Source: Diphasiastrum complanatum (Eukaryota > Streptophyta > Lycopodiopsida > Lycopodiales > Lycopodiaceae). From it: a DNA stretch of 64,000 nt. Both the position numbers and the translations under genes were made by a program. The notes below the pieces were generated by a model. It saw nothing but the letters and a program-made list of their open reading frames with translations. It searched no databases and was not told the DNA's origin. The DNA lies in contig CM055105.1 in the NCBI GenBank assembly GCA_029204225.1, positions 48,621,688 through 48,685,687 of the forward strand. The letters run 5' to 3'. Positions within the stretch are counted from its first letter, which is position 1. Each line of letters begins with the position of its first letter. Positions 1-10,979 of the stretch are shown one piece after another.

Positions 1-685
1 GATTTGAACTCCCACCATTGCCGCTGCAAACTCAAAAAATGCCCAAATCTAAGAGCAAATACCCTCTACAATATGACAAATGGTGGCACCTACTATATGT
101 TAGGGCGTCAAGTTGGTATGATTTCAGGGAAGTAGTCGATGAAAATAGTATGACACATCTGTAGGATAATCTAAGAAGCCTGTTCTTTCAACATATTAGT
201 CTGCAGCATTGCACATGATTATTTATTCAACCAAGAAACAACATATACCTGACCACCTGAAAGAGATTTGCAAAACTCTGGAGGTAAAAACAAAGTGCGA
301 GCATCAAACAGAGGATCATTCGGTCGTCTTCCAGCAGCATCTCTACGATTTCTGGAATAAATAAACAAATATCAAATTCTGAAAGCAAAACTACACAGAC
401 AGTCTACATAAATCTCAGCAAAGACAAGCCATATACAGAACCAGTCTGAATAGCAACTCTGATTGGTGCTCATGTCAGCAGGGGACAAATCCCAGAACTC
501 CGCTTGAACACTACAGTACATATTTTGCAAGGTTGACTCCTACAAACAAAGTAATCAAGCAAGAATATGGAGTTTCACAGATACATACTTTTCAAGAAAT
601 TTAAATTTTTCAGCTACCCGACCACCAAATCGTTCAGCAGCTTCTCCGGTGAGTAAAACCTGAAGTTCACTCCTTGGAATTTGAA
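1..685 (-). CDS. MSH6: MSH6 exons 2, 3 and 4 (start of MutS homology)
   Basis: Exon 2 (685-589) follows acceptor TTTGGCAG and ends before donor GTATGT. It reads VQIPRSELQVLLTGEAAERF and on to EKFKFLEK. Exon 3 (351-249) follows acceptor ATTCCAG and encodes NRRDAAGRRPNDPLFDARTL and FLPPEFCKSLSGGQ. Exon 4 starts at 23 after TTTGCAG and reads RQWWEFK at the window edge. These exons are too short to show as ORFs and were found from family motifs and splice sites. The introns between them (588-352 and 248-24) are ordinary short plant introns. Confidence 0.85.
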
Positions 686-3600
686 CTGCCAAAGCAAATG
701 CAACCAAGAGAGACCATTCTCATGTATAACATATAACATTGTAAAATATAGTTTTGCAACACGCTGCTTGTATCTTGACCCGCGATTGCAGAAATTAATC
801 TAACTTCAGACGGCCAAATACAAGTCATCTAAGGACTGCGTAGTCTCACTAAAGGTGCCTGATCAATAAAAGCATTTGGACAGTGCTATTTTTCACACTA
901 TCAGTATCGTGATGATTTCTAGAACTTTGATTTCTTACTTCAAGCACTAGAATCTATTTATAAAAAGCATATGAGCATGCTAGATCTGATATCCGTAAAA
1001 AACTATAGCATGAGCAAAAAGGAGAGGGTAATATAAGTGAGGAAATCTTGTATAGATCCAGCTTTCAAGAAAATATTTCTAGCATGTGCAACAATCATAC
1101 TTCAAATTCATTTTTTCAAGCCTACATGTTACCATTCCCTACGGATGTCGCAAAATAGGTGAATCTATTATTTTGGAAGCACCAAGTGCAGAGCCACTAG
1201 TGATGCAGGAGGTTTGATAATGAGACGTAGAATAGAAAGGGATGATGTACATGCTACTGAAATGGAGTCTAAAAGAGGCACAACAGTGGTAACAACGGCA
1301 TGAATCATATTGGCATTTTTTTATTGCAATGATGACTCATGCAATCATCCCATTATAAGTTTCTCAGTATTACAAGCCAAAATCACCACTTTTCTGCAAT
1401 CACTAAGGTCTATGTCACACACAAGATGTTGTTATAGTTACAGAAGTAAAACCTGAAGACGCCGACTCAAAGTGGAAATCGAAGGACGGTCGACAACAAA
1501 TATTCGAGTTCGAGTATCCACCGTTGACATCGAACTATCAACTCTATCAATACTATTGGGCTTGTCGACACCGTCAACATTTTCGACCATTGTCAAACTA
1601 TCGAATGTCAAATGGCACCACTCAAAATGGAGCTCTTCCTATGTTGAATCTATTTCAGACTACGCCATCGCTCGAACATGCTCTTACGCAATAACTGCTC
1701 CGTTTTACGCCTGCATACTGAACAATTTACACTAAATTGTTTAGCCTTATCTTGTAAAGTCTACATCGTGCCTAAACCCCTTTTGGTTAGCGCACGATCT
1801 CTATAAACTTGTATATATACAATAAATCAAAACAAGGCATATGATCATCAAAATAGATGCGTGATCTAGAGTTTGAAACAAGAACTTAATTGTATCAGAT
1901 TATCCAATTCCTCAGTATCGGAGATCTCAAGAGAGAGTGTGAGCAATTCAAGAAGTAGAGATATTGTCTTAATCTGTAATCAGCTTAGTAGGATCACAAC
2001 GCACAGCGCATCAGTACTGTGAACCGTTTTCGGGCACAACATTATTCATGATCTGATCGTTGTTATCACCACATCTATTATACAAATTCTCTATTTTCTT
2101 ACTTGCATTAGTACTGTCGAATGCTTTCTGATTATTTCTCCTATGTTACTGATACTCGATTCGTCGACACACGTAGAATATCTGATTCGGAGAGTGCACG
2201 GCTGTCGCAGACCCCTAATTGCTTTTTGCTCCCTTCATGGTCTCAGAGGAAGAAGAATCCAAAAAATAAGAAGACAAAAGCTGAGCAGATTGATTTGAAC
2301 CAGCAACAACAACAAGAGCACGATCGACAACAACCAAAACCAAAGACCAAACTCTTTTGCAAGTACTGCAAGAGAACTAACCACGACATCAAGGACTGTC
2401 GAGTTCTCAAGCACAATGAAGCAAAGAAGAAGATGCAGTAGCAACATGACACTCTGATTCTGCCAAAAACTCCCACGAAGATCCAACGCTGCTAATGGTA
2501 CAAGATCAACAAAGTAGAGAGACCCAGCAATGGTATCTCGATTTAGGTGCTTCTCAGCACATGACTCCATGCAAGTTCTTTTTCGAACAACTCAGTATCA
2601 TATTCGAAGTATATCTACTTCGATGACTCGCTCCTAAAAGATCGAAGGCCAAGGATCTATTCGCCTTCAGTTTCCAGATGGCATCTCTGGAGTACTTGAT
2701 GGTGTACTTTATGTACCCAGATCAACAAAGAATTTATTGTCTATCAGCAAGATCATGGATCAAGGCTATAGAGCTTTGTTCAACTCTAGACAATGTACTA
2801 TTTTGGATGATGAATCTAATGAAATCCTCTCTGCCAACAAAGACGATAATTTGTATATCTTGAGTCGTGATTATGCACTTGCTGCAAATGTGAGTAATTC
2901 AAATGCCCAATTATGGCACTCAAACAAGGTATGTTATAATAGCATTATATGTCGATGATTCTTTAATCATCAACAATTCAAATCAGCTACTGCATGAGAA
3001 AAAAGCTCTACTTTCAAAAGAATTTGAAATGACTGATTCGGGCCCAGTGCATTACTTACTCGATATGGAGTCACAAGAGATAGAGCAAACAAATAAGCCA
3101 GTAAAAATATCTAACCAGTGTACTCCACAGGTATGGCATGGAAGACTGCAAGTCGATAGACTCGCCCATGGATCCAGGATTCAAGCTGTCGAAGGACATG
3201 TGCTCAAAGAGTGAAGCAAAGCAAAAAGAAATGTGCAAATACCCCTATCAGTCGATAGTTGGGTCGATCATGTATGCCATGATCTGCACACAACCTGATT
3301 GAGCATACACAGTCAACACATTGTCGCAGTATATGTCGAATCCAGGCCTACCTCACTAGAAAGCTCTCCAAAGAGCATTGAGATACATACAAGCCACTAA
3401 GCACTATACTTTGTCCACCTCTGGCTACTTGTGTTTTCTTGCAAAAGGACCCATTTCATGGAACATTCGAAGGTAGACATGCATTTCTTTGTCCTCCACA
3501 GAGTCCGAATATGTTGCAGCCACCTCTACAGTGAAGGAGATCATTTGGCTCAGAAGATTACTGCAAAATTTGAATTTTCAGCAAATCAGACTAACTATAC

Positions 3601-6600
3601 TTCATTGCGACAATCAAAGCTGCATTTGAACCCACGAACTAAACACATTGAAGTTCAATTTCATTTTCTTAGAGAGAAAGTTCAGAGTAAAGATGTTGAA
3701 TTAAGTTATTGTCACACCGATAGAGTATGTTGGTTGACATTTTGACAAAGCCATTGTTAAGAGATAAACATGTTACCTTAGTTAGTATGTTAAATTTCCA
3801 TTTAGATGCCTAGCAATAAGCTTAAGGGGGAGTGTAATCGATTCGATCTTTTATAATTCATTGTTTTTCTTTTGTTTGGTAACAACTCTGACAGCCTACA
3901 AGGACTGTCAAATTCAAGTCGATCATTCGAGCTAGAATCAAGGCCAACAAATTTTGGTATTAGAGCTCGTCCCTTTGCCAACAATCACAAGTTGCAATCT
4001 CCCTCATCATGTCACGAAAGATAGTGGTGTCGGCCAACGAAAATGCAAGGTAGCCACTATAAAAAAACTGGCATGTAAGTTTGGTGGCTGCTTCATGGTG
4101 TGTCCACTGGCACCCTGCAGGCACTGTGGTCTATCGATATCTGTTGGCCCTGTCCTGTATAGCTACATGTGGTTGTGGCCTAACTCTAGGGCGTGCGTGT
4201 GTTCCACCCTGTGCTCTCTCCCCAACACCTCCCATAGCTGCCATAGGAATTGTCCCCTCTCCTGAACCTGGGCCATTACTGTTACAACTCTACAAACTGC
4301 AAACCTCCAGGAGGTTAACCACAAGAGACCGAACGTATCACGTTCCACCCCGCCATAGGACCTAATCCGGGTCCACCCTCCGTGCCCTGGCCTGTGACCA
4401 TATCAAGCGGGATCCGACCTCCATCCTAGACAGTGTCCCATACCACTGCCTAGGCTCTCAGCAATCTCCTACCCCAAGCTAGCACTCATCCTAGCCGTGC
4501 ACACGCTCTCCATCCACCTTCTCCTAAGTAGATAGAATGGATGGCAAATGAGTCCTCCTCCCCTTGTATACTTCCAAGGAGAGAGACTCCAAGCCATGTG
4601 CACACCTAGATCATGACACGGGGCAACCATGCAGGTTAACGAGTCACCGGTCAAGTCTACAGGCCCAGTCATCGTCCAGTCTCAAGTTTGGGTTTGGGAC
4701 CCAAGGGAGTGGGGTCCCTAACATTCCCTCCTAAAAAAATTCCTTATCTAAGGAAGAAAATCTAGGAATCTCAATCTAAGGTCATGTTCTTTTTCCCAAG
4801 TATCGTCCTCGGAACTTCCTTTCCAACGAACCAAGTACTCAGTTACTTGCCGGTTTCTAAGTCCACATTGACGCACATCAACAATGCATGTCAGGTCCTC
4901 AAGCTGAACTAGGTCCTCCTAAAGTATCAAGTCATCCTTTCCACCAAGTCGTTCCTTTAAATGACTAATGTGACAAACTAGATGAATCTTAACACCCTAA
5001 GGAAGTTCCAGCTGATAAGCATTCCGATGGAGTTTCTTTACTATTCGGAATGGTCCTGCATAACGAGGTGATAACTTAGGACATTTTCCAGTCTTTAATA
5101 CCTTAGAGTCTTTTGGGATTCTAAGATATGCCCAAGCCCCCTCCTCATAGACCCTAGGTTGTCCCTTTGATTGGCGTAAAACTAGGATCTATCCTGAGCT
5201 GTTTTTACGTTCTCGCAAGCAACGAGCAATAACCTTTAGGCCTTTGAGGCCCACTGAAATGGGAGCCCTAGGCTGGAAACCATACATCAGAGAAAATGGA
5301 CTAAAACCCATCGTTGAGTGCTTTGCACTGTCATACGCAAACTCAATCATTAGAAGGTACCTTTCCCAATCCGACTGTCTTCTGAAAACATATGCCCGAA
5401 GCATGTCTTCCATAGACTGGTTCATCCTCTCTGTCTAACCATCTGATTCAGGATGATCTGATGGCCCCATACTTAACATGGTCTCTAATTTCTCAAAGAC
5501 CGCCTGCCAGAATTTGCCAGTGAACTTAGGATCTCCATCTCTAACAATGTCATTCGGCAAACCAAACAACCTGAACAACTTTTCAACGAAAAGCTGAGCA
5601 AGTTTAGAAGCTTTGACAGTTTGCTTGGTTGGTATGAATTGCACCATTTTGGTTAACCTGTCAACTTTGACCCAAAGAGCATCATTTTGCTTCCCCATCC
5701 GAGGTAGCCCAACCACAAAGTCCATTCAAATACTTTCCCACTTTCTTTCGGGAATTTCCAAGGGCATTAGTAAACCAACTGCCTTAAGTCTTTCAACTTT
5801 ATTAACTTGGCATTGTCCACACTTGCGAACATATGCCTCCACTTGACTTGTAAGTTTGGCCAATAAAAGTTCCTTTTTATCAAGTCAAGCGTCCTTTGTG
5901 AGCTCGGGTGCCCTGCACACAGGCTGTCATGACATTCATGCAGGATTTGGGCCCTAATGTCATCATTTTCTAGCACACAAACCCTTCCATTCCAGAAAAG
6001 TAACCCATTCCTTATGGAATTGTCTCTTAATATCTTGTCCTGAGGAGAAATCTTGGAATCCTGCATTCCAAGCTCATCACTAGATCTACAAGAACATGCT
6101 TCCACAGGTCTTCACTGCTGGTCAGCGGGGATAGAAGACAAAAAAAACTATTTTTTTTAAAGTGGGTGTCCGCGGAATACCTATCCACTACCTATTACTT
6201 GAGCGGAACTGAAAACCGCTGGAGATTGCCAACTGCCCGCCCCTGGACAATCCACGTGGCAGCACGCTGAGGGCCCCAAAACTATTTTTTTTAAATCCAT
6301 TAAAAACTCGAAAACCAGCGGAAAGAAGGAACAAAAAAGTGCATAAAACACACAATTCTTGCCCGAATTGAATTCCGTCAAATGATTCAAAACATACAAG
6401 AAATTAACTATGGATCAACGCACCTGCTTTCAACATGCAGTGGCTCTGATACCATATGTTACAACTCTACTTATTGCAAACCTCCAGGTGTCGGTTAACC
6501 ACAACAGACCGAACGATTCACGTTCCACCCCGTCGTAAGACCTAATCCGGGTCCACCCTCCGTGCCCTGGCCTGTGACCATATCAAGCGGGATCCAACCA

Positions 6601-9600
6601 CCATCCTAGACAGTGTCCCATACCACTGCCTAAGCTCTCAGCCATCTCCTGCCCCAAACTAGCACTCATCCTGGCCGTGCACATGCTCTCCAACGACCTT
6701 CTCCTAGGTAGATAGAATGGATGGCAAATGAGTCCTCCTCCCCTTGTATACTTCCAAGGAGAGAGACTCCAAGCCATGTGCACACCTATCTCATGACACG
6801 TGGCAACCATGCAGGTTCACGAGTCACCCGTCAATTCTACAGGCCCAATCATCGTCCAATCTCAAGTTTGAGTTTGGGACCCAAGGGAGTTGGGTCCCTA
6901 ACAACTACCCTCAGTAGGCCCTCCCCCAACTGACTCCCCTAATGGAAAAGCCTCTCCTGTAGATGATGGACCTGCTGCTATGGTTGATGGTGGCCGCGAT
7001 GGGCCTAACTCTGCAAATGAAGTGCGTGATGGCTCTACTATTGATGGACTAGGCCGTGATGGCCTTGCTTCTACTTGCTGATGGAGGCCGTGATGGGCCT
7101 GTTCTTGATGAGCTAGGCCGTGATGGCCCTGCCCCGCTACCGCTAGCTCCTGATCCTACACCAATAGAACCTAACTGCCCACCAATCTGTACCCTAGGCC
7201 CAGTCGTTGTTGTGGCTCCTCCATATCTGCTCAGTAGGCACTAAGATTCAGGTGCAGGAACTGCCATGCATGGGGCAAGCAATGCCCATGGTCCGCCCAT
7301 CTGGCCTGGTCAAACCAAGCAGTGTGCTCTGATCCTCGTCATCGTGCTGCAAAAGGTGGCACCGCAAAACAAGCAATGCCATCTGCGTGCACCTGAACCT
7401 GTAAAAACTACGGTGTCTTCCTCCAAGAGATCCACCTCCGACCACATGCTTCGTCCCGTCACAGACATGGCTGTAGAAACCCTCAAGATGCTATAAAAAA
7501 GGTCAAAAACTCAATTTAAAGTGGATAGGTGGAAAAAGGGAGCTAAAACAAGCTTAGAGCCAGTCACAATAGAAGACCATTTGAACAAATTAGGAAGTGT
7601 CAATTTAACAAAGGCAAACAACAAAGACATCCAAACCAAATTGGATCAGATTCAATTGGAATTATCAAAGCACAAGGAAGAAACCTGAGTCCTACCTTGT
7701 TGCACATCATGCAAGGTACTATGTTCTTTATTCTTAAACACATACAAAACAAGCAATCACTGGTGATTGAAGCAAGCTTAGTCCAAATTCCAAACTCAAA
7801 TTGACAAAACTTGATCCTCATGAGGTCTAATTTCCTCTCTTGGTAGCAATCCTTCCTCAACACTCTAGGTTGTTAACATGCAAACTTTGGCTTTGATATC
7901 ATGTCACTGAGAAGGGCATGACAGAAAGTCACTAGCTTGGCACCGAGGCATTGCGTACAATAGAGCTCCCTAGATTTTGAAACCTGGTATTGCTCCTAGT
8001 TTGTGGGTCTCCTACTCGGGTTCCAATGGCTGTAAAAAAACAAATTGAAGATTTCTTTCTTTTGGGTTCCAAAATTCTGGAATGCTGCGTTTCTGGAAGC
8101 TATGCTTCCGGAACTTTCTTTTGTTTCCTGGTTCCGACACTCTGGAACGCCGTTTTGATGCAACTTAGCCTGCAACAACCATCACATGTTCCCAAGCAGG
8201 ATCTGTTGCCTTCACCATAATCCCAAATCCCGATTCCTGAAAAATAGATCTTCAGAGATGCCTAAAAAGGTCATTATTTGAATCACTGGTGATATCGGTC
8301 CTACTGTATGGTTGTGAGGTTTGGGGTGGCAACATAGCACGTGCCAAGTGGGCAGAGCACAAAAGAGGTTTATAACCTCATACTTGTATGTCAAACAAAC
8401 CAGTACATATGCTATTTTGTTGGCTGAATCTAATGTACTCCCATTCTAATTGCTGTCATGATTAGAACAATCAAATATTTATAAAGAGATCACACTTTGC
8501 ATGATTGTTGTCTTTCAAAAGTGCTATCCAAGGTTGCATGCTTCCCCACATTAAACAATGGTTGGTGGTTAGATATCATCAAGTGGTTGACTTTCTGAAA
8601 AATTCAGCACAACAAATGGCCCAAACAAGCTCAAAACCTAAAATCCTTTGTGCAGAAAAAGTTCATAGAATGGATGTGGATAGTACCTTTCAAGAGGAAA
8701 ATGCATTATTTCAAAAATTGGTTTGATCCTAGATTTAATAAATGTACAAAAAGACAAATTGAAGAGGACATCTCTATGAAGAAAAAGGAGGCCATCTCAA
8801 GACTACGCATGAACTTTGATCAAAAACAGGAAGATAGTGCAACCCAAAAGCATGCTTGGGAGGCACACCTTTTGCAAAAATGACCAAGTGGAACAAAGCA
8901 TCATCATCTTTTCGATTGCAACAGCCTACAAAGACTTCGAAAAGACTTCAAGAGACTTTTCAATGAGTTTTCGCTCTCTATAGACCATTTCTTTAATCAA
9001 GATATTCTTAATATACTTGGTATATTTGTGATTAAAATTCACAATAGATGTAACAATCTGCTAGAATCTTCTATCTAGACATAGCTCTCAAAATAGTTTC
9101 ATTTTGAAGTTATTATCAAATTCTGTCATTGCCATTGTACTTGCCATTTGGTCCCATGGACCTTTGAGTCTCCGTAGAAGTTGATATAGGTAAAATCTCT
9201 CTCTCCAATACAAGGTGACTATGACTTTGCTGCAACCACCCATCGCCCCATATTTTCTTCATTGTTGGTCACGGGAGGATTCTGATGTTCAGGATATAAA
9301 GCAGATGCTCCTACCCAACACCACTTTGTGAGACAATGCAAACAATCTACATGTCACACCATATACCGAAGCCTTATGATGTTGCTCCACAGCCTTATGA
9401 TGTTGCTCCACGTCCAAATGCTCAACAGCGACGTGTTACATCAATGAAATTCACTCCCACTTCCACCAACATCACGATGTCACATCATTCTTCTATGCTC
9501 ATGGACCTAGTTGTTAGTCTCACAACTCTCCATAAGCTGCATTTGTTAGCTTAACTTAATATACTTTATTGTAGTTGCTCAGTTTTGATTATATATGTTT

Positions 9601-10979
9601 TACTTAGTTAATCTAAGAGACGTTTTACACACTCCCATGATATGACATACACTTGAGATGTATTATATACTTTATGGTACCTAAAAGGCATTAATGAAGC
9701 GAGCTTTCTTTCTTTCTTTCTTTCCTTCCTTCTTCTTTCTTGTCTCTCAATATAAATGTTTACAAAACATGTGCAATGTGAAAATTACCTTACCAGTAAA
9801 AGAACTAGCGTTTGGTTCAGCAGATTTTGCTTCTCCGTTAGCAGCACCACGTTGCTCCCTATTATCAAATACATTGATTAACTTATTCCTTTGACATTCA
9901 AGTTTCTGCACCTTTTCTCTCATTGGTGCGGCTCTTCCTTTGACATGCTTTTCATCACCAGCTTGGTCAGGCGAAGATCTATTTTCTGCATCTACCTCTC
10001 TACCTGTCTTTTGCACCAGCCTTCGTCGCCGAGCAGACTTTTTAGGGGATTTCATCTCGACTTCTTCTTCGACATCCATGAATTCTTCCGGTTCAGAATC
10101 ACTTTCCGAAATACTATCCATCACTTTTTCCTCCCGATTTTCATCGCCAGTGCTGTTATCCTCAACACTGTGATCCATACACTGCTCTGTATAATTCACT
10201 GACTTTTGACAGCGGCGCTTCAGCCTTTTGAAGGTCGAGTTGGGTACCGCAACTACGCTATCATGCTTCCCACTAGCGTCGACCTTATCAGAAATTGAGA
10301 CTACCTTATGTGACACGTCTGCCTCTGGCGTGCAGCTTTGGGGTATGTCCTGTGCGTCGCCTCCACCCATAGTGGCTTTTCTTTTCTTATTGTGATTGCC
10401 AATGCGGCCATGCTTTGATGGAGTGGAATTATGCGAATCTTCTAGCCACACCACTCTCTCCGCCTCTAGTCGCAGTTGCTCTTCTTCACCATCTTCGTAC
10501 AAAATGCCATGTAATCCTGATAATTTGCAATAGGATTTAACACGGCCACCATACCAGGCGTCGTCTAGAGGCCAATATACCTTCAGCCTCCTTCCAACTA
10601 GCAGCTCTTTATTTTCCTTTACAATTTGTGCATCCAGAGATTGGACACTTTCAGTTGTTGTGCTGTTTTCCTTGTTACTGAAAGCCATCCTATTCCCAGG
10701 ACAATGCGACATATCTAGTCTTGCATTCTTGTTTGAAGCTTTATCCACCCCTTTCATACGAGAACGCTTAGAAGGGGAAAGTGAGACATCTGACCCATTA
10801 GAATTACGTCGAAAAGCTTCTGGAGAGCCAGGAGGTTGGATGAGTAACACAGGCTTCTTTGAAATTTCATCACAGAATTCAGGAAAAGCAGATGGAGGTG
10901 GTGTGCCTGAGAAGAAAGATGCGATTGATCTTTGATGACCTGGTGTGCTGCCACCGCTCACTCTACGCAGCGGCGCCAT
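1..10979 (-). CDS. MSH6: DNA mismatch repair protein MSH6, 5' part (exons 1-4, continues beyond window start)
   Basis: MSH6 pairs with MSH2 to form MutS-alpha, the nuclear sensor of base mismatches and small loops. Four exons can be placed on the minus strand: 10979-9794, 685-589, 351-249 and 23-1. Each boundary has AG/GT, and the phases fit exactly: exon 1 ends with one base of a codon, exon 2 with two, exon 3 on a codon end. The join reads about 469 residues without a stop. After the N-terminal PIP box, Tudor domain and acidic linker come LTGEAAERFGG, then RRDAAGRRPNDPLFD, then LSGGQ joined to RQWWEFK, which is the MSH6 entry to the MutS mismatch-binding domain. The mismatch-binding Phe-x-Glu, clamp and ATPase regions lie outside the window. 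Intron 1 is about 9.1 kb and full of retroelement debris. MSH7 was considered, but a Tudor domain and the GGQRQWWEFK signature favour MSH6. Nothing in these exons is broken. Confidence 0.9.
2121..3832 (+). mobile_element. Ty1/copia retrotransposon remnant inside MSH6 intron 1
   Basis: The pieces run in copia order but in shifting frames. There is a Gln-rich gag tail with a CCHC knuckle CKYCKRTNHDIKDC (about 2363-2404). The protease motif follows as YLDLGASQHMT (about 2536-2568), where the catalytic DSG is DLG. A pre-integrase start LWHSNK (near 2912-2930) is joined directly to the RT core ALYVDDSLIINN (about 2944-2979). The RT C-terminus (SIVGSIMYAMICTQPD) and RNase H (SLSSTESEYVAA) come next. 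The polypurine tract AAGCTTAAGGGGGAG at 3818-3832 is followed by a likely 3' LTR starting TGTAATCG at 3833. Integrase and the N-terminal RT are deleted, and stops and frameshifts are many. It is dead and antisense to MSH6. The 5' LTR was not delimited; 1738-1830 has LTR-like TATA sequence. Confidence 0.85.
4280..4723 (-). repeat. 3' LTR of the gypsy derivative
   Basis: 444 bp with the same termini as the copy at 6457-6903. On the minus strand it is preceded by a polypurine tract at about 4724-4732. Confidence 0.88.
4735..6105 (-). pseudogene. Gypsy integrase with chromodomain-like tail, broken
   Basis: The HHCC zinc region starts at HECHDSLCAGHPSSQRT and FYWPNLQVKWRHMF, then a frameshift removes the two cysteines. 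The core follows with MDFVVGLPRMGK (first Asp) and VRDGDPKFTG (second Asp). The glutamate motif SDGQTERMN is interrupted because the Gln codon is TAG at 5435-5437. The C-terminal part reads LRIPKDSKVLKTGKCPKLSP, and about 4770-4850 carries a chromodomain-like YLVRWKGSSEDDTWEKE, which in chromoviruses targets integration to chromatin. Stops and frameshifts make it non-functional. Confidence 0.88.
6441..6454 (-). other. Primer-binding site (initiator-Met tRNA)
   Basis: On the minus strand this reads TGGTATCAGAGCCA, complementary to the 3' end of plant initiator-Met tRNA. It is separated from the LTR by two bases. Confidence 0.85.
6457..6903 (-). repeat. 5' LTR of the gypsy derivative
   Basis: 447 bp starting TGTTAC and ending CTAACA in plus orientation. 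It aligns along its length with 4280-4723 with scattered substitutions, including a small length difference near the left end. The divergence implies an insertion that is not very recent. Confidence 0.88.
8247..8375 (+). pseudogene. LINE reverse-transcriptase C-terminal fragment
   Basis: One short frame reads CLKRSLFESLVISVLLYGCE followed by VWGGNIARAKW. This is the LLYGCEVWG signature near the end of the RT domain of plant non-LTR elements. A stop closes it at 8373-8375. No endonuclease or poly(A) tail was recognised. Confidence 0.7.
9371..9412 (+). repeat. Two-copy 21-bp tandem repeat
   Basis: CCTTATGATGTTGCTCCAC occurs twice in a row and would read PYDVAPQPYDVAPRP. It lies in the MSH6 intron on the antisense strand. 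No protein family is recognised. Confidence 0.7.
9794..10979 (-). CDS. MSH6: MSH6 exon 1: PIP box, Tudor domain, acidic/basic linker
   Basis: An upstream in-frame ATG at 11024 would add 15 residues. I chose the ATG at 10979 because plant MSH6 proteins begin MAP-RR. Residues 16-23 (QRSIASFF) form a PCNA-interacting PIP box. Residues about 128-180 form the Tudor domain that plant MSH6 uses to read histone marks (VGRRLKVYWPLDDAWYGG, then YEDGEEE). After it comes a low-complexity linker with basic patches (KKSARRRRL) and an acidic run (SESDSEPEEFMDVEEE), typical of the disordered nuclear N-terminus. The exon ends ACTG followed by the donor GTAAGG. The open frame runs on into the intron to about 9747 but loses conservation at the donor. 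Confidence 0.92.

Larger units (their letters stand above)
4280..6903 (-). mobile_element. Ty3/gypsy deletion derivative with two LTRs, sense to MSH6
   Basis: Two direct LTRs bound the element, at 4280-4723 (3' LTR) and 6457-6903 (5' LTR). Both have TGTTA...TAACA ends and are very similar. Flanking 5-mers ATTAC (4275-4279) and ACTAC (6904-6908) look like a target-site duplication with one change. A primer site complementary to initiator-Met tRNA sits two bases inside the 5' LTR, and a purine run (AGGAGGGAA) abuts the 3' LTR. Only 1.73 kb lies between the LTRs: leader, integrase and a chromodomain-like tail. Gag, protease, RT and RNase H are missing. Confidence 0.9.
4081..7080 (+). pseudogene. 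Proline-rich open frame split by the gypsy insertion
   Basis: The frame read up to 4279 (ending PSPEPGPLL) continues in the same frame from 6909 (PSVGPPPTDSPNGKASPVDD) once the 4280-6903 element and one copy of its 5-bp target duplication are skipped. It then carries DGGRDGP-type repeats up to a stop near 7080. A second frame at 7056-7244 keeps the same motif (DGGRDGP, ELGRDGP). Just upstream, 3953-3967 resembles a degenerate initiator-Met primer site (TTGGTATTAGAGC), so the frame may be a gag of an older element. Product unknown. Confidence 0.35.
686..9793 (-). other. MSH6: MSH6 intron 1, about 9.1 kb, filled with retroelement remnants
   Basis: Donor GTAAGG at 9793 and acceptor CAG ending at 686 define this intron. 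Inside it are an antisense Ty1/copia remnant (about 2121-3832), a possible older element split by a sense-strand Ty3/gypsy derivative (4280-6903), and a LINE RT scrap (8247-8375). The stretches 700-2100, 7250-8240 and 8400-9700 show no recognised coding signal apart from a short tandem repeat at 9371-9412 and a CTTT-rich run near 9709-9745. Plant introns of this size are usually retained after nested TE insertion. Correct splicing is inferred from exon phase only. Confidence 0.8.

Noticed and set aside
1472-1735. 87-residue ORF near the copia remnant
   Set aside because: No gag or other motif; probably LTR or intron sequence.
1-10979. MSH7 rather than MSH6
   Set aside because: MSH7 lacks the Tudor domain, and the GGQRQWWEFK junction fits MSH6.
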